Positions 13,368-14,775 of a stretch of DNA of 14,775 nucleotides are shown piece by piece. The notes under the pieces were generated by a model, which saw only the letters and a list, made by a program, of their open reading frames with translations, searched no databases and was not told where the DNA came from. Position numbers and translations under genes: made by a program. The stretch comes from a bacterium (GTDB lineage: Bacteria > Spirochaetota > JAHITG01): the NCBI GenBank assembly GCA_028711675.1, contig JAQTRT010000043.1:1-14775 (forward strand), written 5' to 3'. Positions within the stretch are counted from its first letter, which is position 1. Each line of letters starts with the position of its first letter.

Positions 13368-14468
13368 ATGGTCCGAGTAAAAGTCCATGGAAAGAAAGTT
13401 TCTGTAAAGGCGAAAGTGAAGAGGAAGACCGCTAGAACGACAGGTCCGGATTATCCGCGGTATCTCAGGGGTAAAGACCTGATCACCACCCAGGAATGGG
13501 AGAAAAAAGATCTGGACGTGGTTCTGCGGACAGCCAATGAAATGAAGAAGAACAGGTTCCGCCACCCCCTGTCGCAGTCCATGTACAATAAAAGTTTTTT
13601 TATGTTCTTTTACAATCCTTCGGTCAGAACAAGGCAGTCCTTTGAAGTGGCTGCAACGGAGCTGGGCGGGCATGCCCTGTTCCTGGAGCCCGGCGGGATG
13701 CGGCTGAAGACAGCCAGGACCGCAGGCGAGACCATCGAGGACGCGGCGAATGTCATGTCCCGGTATGCTGCCGGGATCGGCATAAGGATCCTCGAGGATA
13801 AGATCACGTATTACGGAGAAGGTGACCAGCTGCTGAGGGATTATGCCAGGTGGGCATCCATTCCCGTCATTTCCATGGCTCACGATAAGTATCATCCCTG
13901 CCAGGGGCTTTCCGATATCATGGCGCTCCAGAACCGGCTGGGGGACCTGAAGGGTAAAAAAGCACTTCTGGTCTGGGGAAAAGGAGCTCTGGCCAGGTCC
14001 TGGAGTTCCATCCAGGAATTCCTGCTGATCGCTTCACGGTTCGGAATGTCCATTAACGTAGCTTCACCGGAAGGGTATGACCTGGATCCTGACGTAATGA
14101 AGAACGTGAAGAAGAACTGTGACGGGAACAGTCAGGAGCTGAAGATAACACACGATATGAAAGAAGGTTATGACAATGTCCATGTCGTGTATTCACGCAA
14201 CTGGATGACCCCCCAGGCTTACAGGAACAGCGAGTTCCATAAACAGGAGGAGATCGATAAATCCCTTCAGTACCAGGAGTGGATCTGTGATGCCAATAAG
14301 ATGAAATTAACCAGAAATGCCCTGTTCATCCATCCGATGCCTGTGGACCGGGGAAATGAAGTAACGGATGAAGTGGCTTCAGGCCGGAATTCCGTCATTT
14401 ATGAGATTGCCGAGAACCGGCTTCATGTGCAGAAAGCTGTTATGGCCTTGACCATGGGCGATTTCTAA
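13368..14468 (+). CDS. Aspartate/ornithine carbamoyltransferase family protein (acetylornithine/knotted group)
   Basis: A 366-residue transcarbamylase from the ATG at 13368, chosen because AGGAGG lies 6 nt upstream; an in-frame ATG at 13326 has no ribosome site. The carbamoyl-phosphate site is SVRTR (85-89) and HPCQ (176-179). The C-terminal AENRLHVQKAVMALTM and the EGYDLDPDV stretch resemble N-acetylornithine transcarbamylase and YgeW-type knotted enzymes. The second-substrate motif, usually HCLP in ornithine-type enzymes, is HPMP (322-325) followed by VDRGNEV, closer to the HPLP of aspartate enzymes. The amino-acid substrate therefore cannot be named. The first 25 residues are an unusual basic extension (12 Lys/Arg). 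No other arginine or pyrimidine gene is nearby. It appears monocistronic, with a LacI-type regulator following. Confidence 0.82.
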   Translation: MVRVKVHGKKVSVKAKVKRKTARTTGPDYPRYLRGKDLITTQEWEKKDLDVVLRTANEMKKNRFRHPLSQSMYNKSFFMFFYNPSVRTRQSFEVAATELGGHALFLEPGGMRLKTARTAGETIEDAANVMSRYAAGIGIRILEDKITYYGEGDQLLRDYARWASIPVISMAHDKYHPCQGLSDIMALQNRLGDLKGKKALLVWGKGALARSWSSIQEFLLIASRFGMSINVASPEGYDLDPDVMKNVKKNCDGNSQELKITHDMKEGYDNVHVVYSRNWMTPQAYRNSEFHKQEEIDKSLQYQEWICDANKMKLTRNALFIHPMPVDRGNEVTDEVASGRNSVIYEIAENRLHVQKAVMALTMGDF

Positions 14469-14478
14469 CGGATAAATG

Positions 14479-14550
14479 ATTCTGCCACCAAGACACAAAG
14501 GCACCAAGATGGGGATTTAAAATCTTTTTTTTGTGTCTTTGTGGCAGGAT
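14479..14550. repeat. 72-bp imperfect palindrome (MITE-like dispersed repeat)
   Basis: The 21-bp arms 14479-14499 and 14530-14550 are complementary at 19 positions, separated by an AT-rich 30-bp centre. The core CCAAGACACAAAGGCACC is the kind of motif that recurs in intergenic repeats of many environmental genomes. Partial relatives are at 3089-3108 and 13189-13206. It starts 10 bp after the carbamoyltransferase stop and ends 10 bp before the lacI-type ribosome site, so it may also work as a terminator (six Ts follow at 14554-14559) or as an RNA structure. Confidence 0.6.
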
Positions 14551-14573
14551 TAATTTTTTCAAAGGAGTACCCT

Positions 14574-14775
14574 ATCGTAACCATCAATGACATCGCCCGA
14601 ATAGCAAAAGTGGATAAATCCACGGTTTCCCGCGCCCTGCAGAACAGCAAGAGGATCAGTAAGGCCGTACGAGAAAAGATCCAGCAGCTGGCAAAGGAAT
14701 TGAATTATTACCCCAATGCCTCGGCTTACAGTCTCCGGAAAAAGATCAATCATTCCAGCTCCCTCGTGCTTCCGG
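14574..14775 (+). CDS. LacI-family transcription regulator, N-terminal part, with probable ATC start
   Basis: The first 67 codons of a LacI/GalR-type repressor, cut by the window edge. The DNA-binding headpiece is plain: VTINDIARIAKVDKSTVSRA with recognition helix residues S-T-V-S-R, the hinge-proximal KIQQLAKELNYYPNASAYSL, then the start of the effector domain (SSLVLP). These regulators bind palindromic operators and respond to small molecules, often sugars. The family starts M-x(0-1)-TIxDIA; here the codon in that place is ATC (14574-14576), 6 nt after AAAGGAG. No ATG is in frame nearby; a GTG at 14541 is in frame but precedes the ribosome site and lies in the repeat. Use of ATC as initiator, a point mutation or a sequence error are all possible. 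Confidence 0.85.
   Translation, partial: MVTINDIARIAKVDKSTVSRALQNSKRISKAVREKIQQLAKELNYYPNASAYSLRKKINHSSSLVLP

Noticed and set aside
1..14775. CRISPR array, prophage, integron or toxin-antitoxin system
   Set aside because: No regularly spaced repeats, no phage or recombinase genes and no small paired genes were seen; base and codon use look even across the window.

Overview
The window is a 14.8 kb piece of a bacterial chromosome of moderate GC with AT-rich intergenic regions. It encodes several exported proteins and an OmpA-domain protein, so the host is a diderm. A small PUR-domain nucleic-acid-binding protein (a family known from Bacteroidota and spirochaetes, e.g. Borrelia BpuR) and two lipoprotein-like signal peptides with non-standard lipoboxes fit a spirochaete or another deep diderm lineage. 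That placement is inference; no gene here fixes the phylum. Neither tRNA gene encodes its CCA end.

Layout. (1) Positions 1-2780, minus strand: a likely three-gene operon read right to left, with a GT28/MGDG-synthase-like glycosyltransferase, an exported TPR protein and a P-loop ATPase cut by the window edge. (2) 2781-3196: a repeat-bearing intergenic region with two inverted REP-like hairpins and a tRNA promoter. (3) 3197-6918, plus strand: tRNA-Thr(UGU), a third REP-like hairpin, tRNA-Tyr(GUA), a possible structured leader, then a tight operon of PUR protein, U32 (TrhP-like) tRNA hydroxylation protein and MnmG. Both enzymes are expected to act on wobble uridine-34, and no clear terminator separates them from the tRNAs. 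(4) 6986-9767: three exported proteins of unknown role: a Tyr-rich periplasmic protein, a DUF3352-like protein and an OmpA-domain lipoprotein. (5) 9933-10787: a receiver-TPR fusion whose phosphoacceptor Asp, switch Thr and catalytic Lys are all replaced, so it is a pseudo-receiver. (6) 10954-13068: an ECF sigma factor overlapping a one-pass membrane protein in the anti-sigma position but without a zinc-finger motif, followed by a FecR-domain envelope protein and a strong terminator. (7) 13368-14468: a carbamoyltransferase of the acetylornithine/knotted group with an HPMP motif and a basic N-terminal extension. (8) 14479-14550: a 72-bp imperfect palindrome next to the start of a LacI-family regulator whose only well-placed start codon is ATC.

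No transposase, integrase, CRISPR array, toxin-antitoxin pair or known defence system is visible. The points most worth a second look are the covarying REP-like hairpins, the degenerate receiver-TPR protein, the atypical sigma/anti-sigma/FecR module, the ATC start and the unusual carbamoyltransferase.
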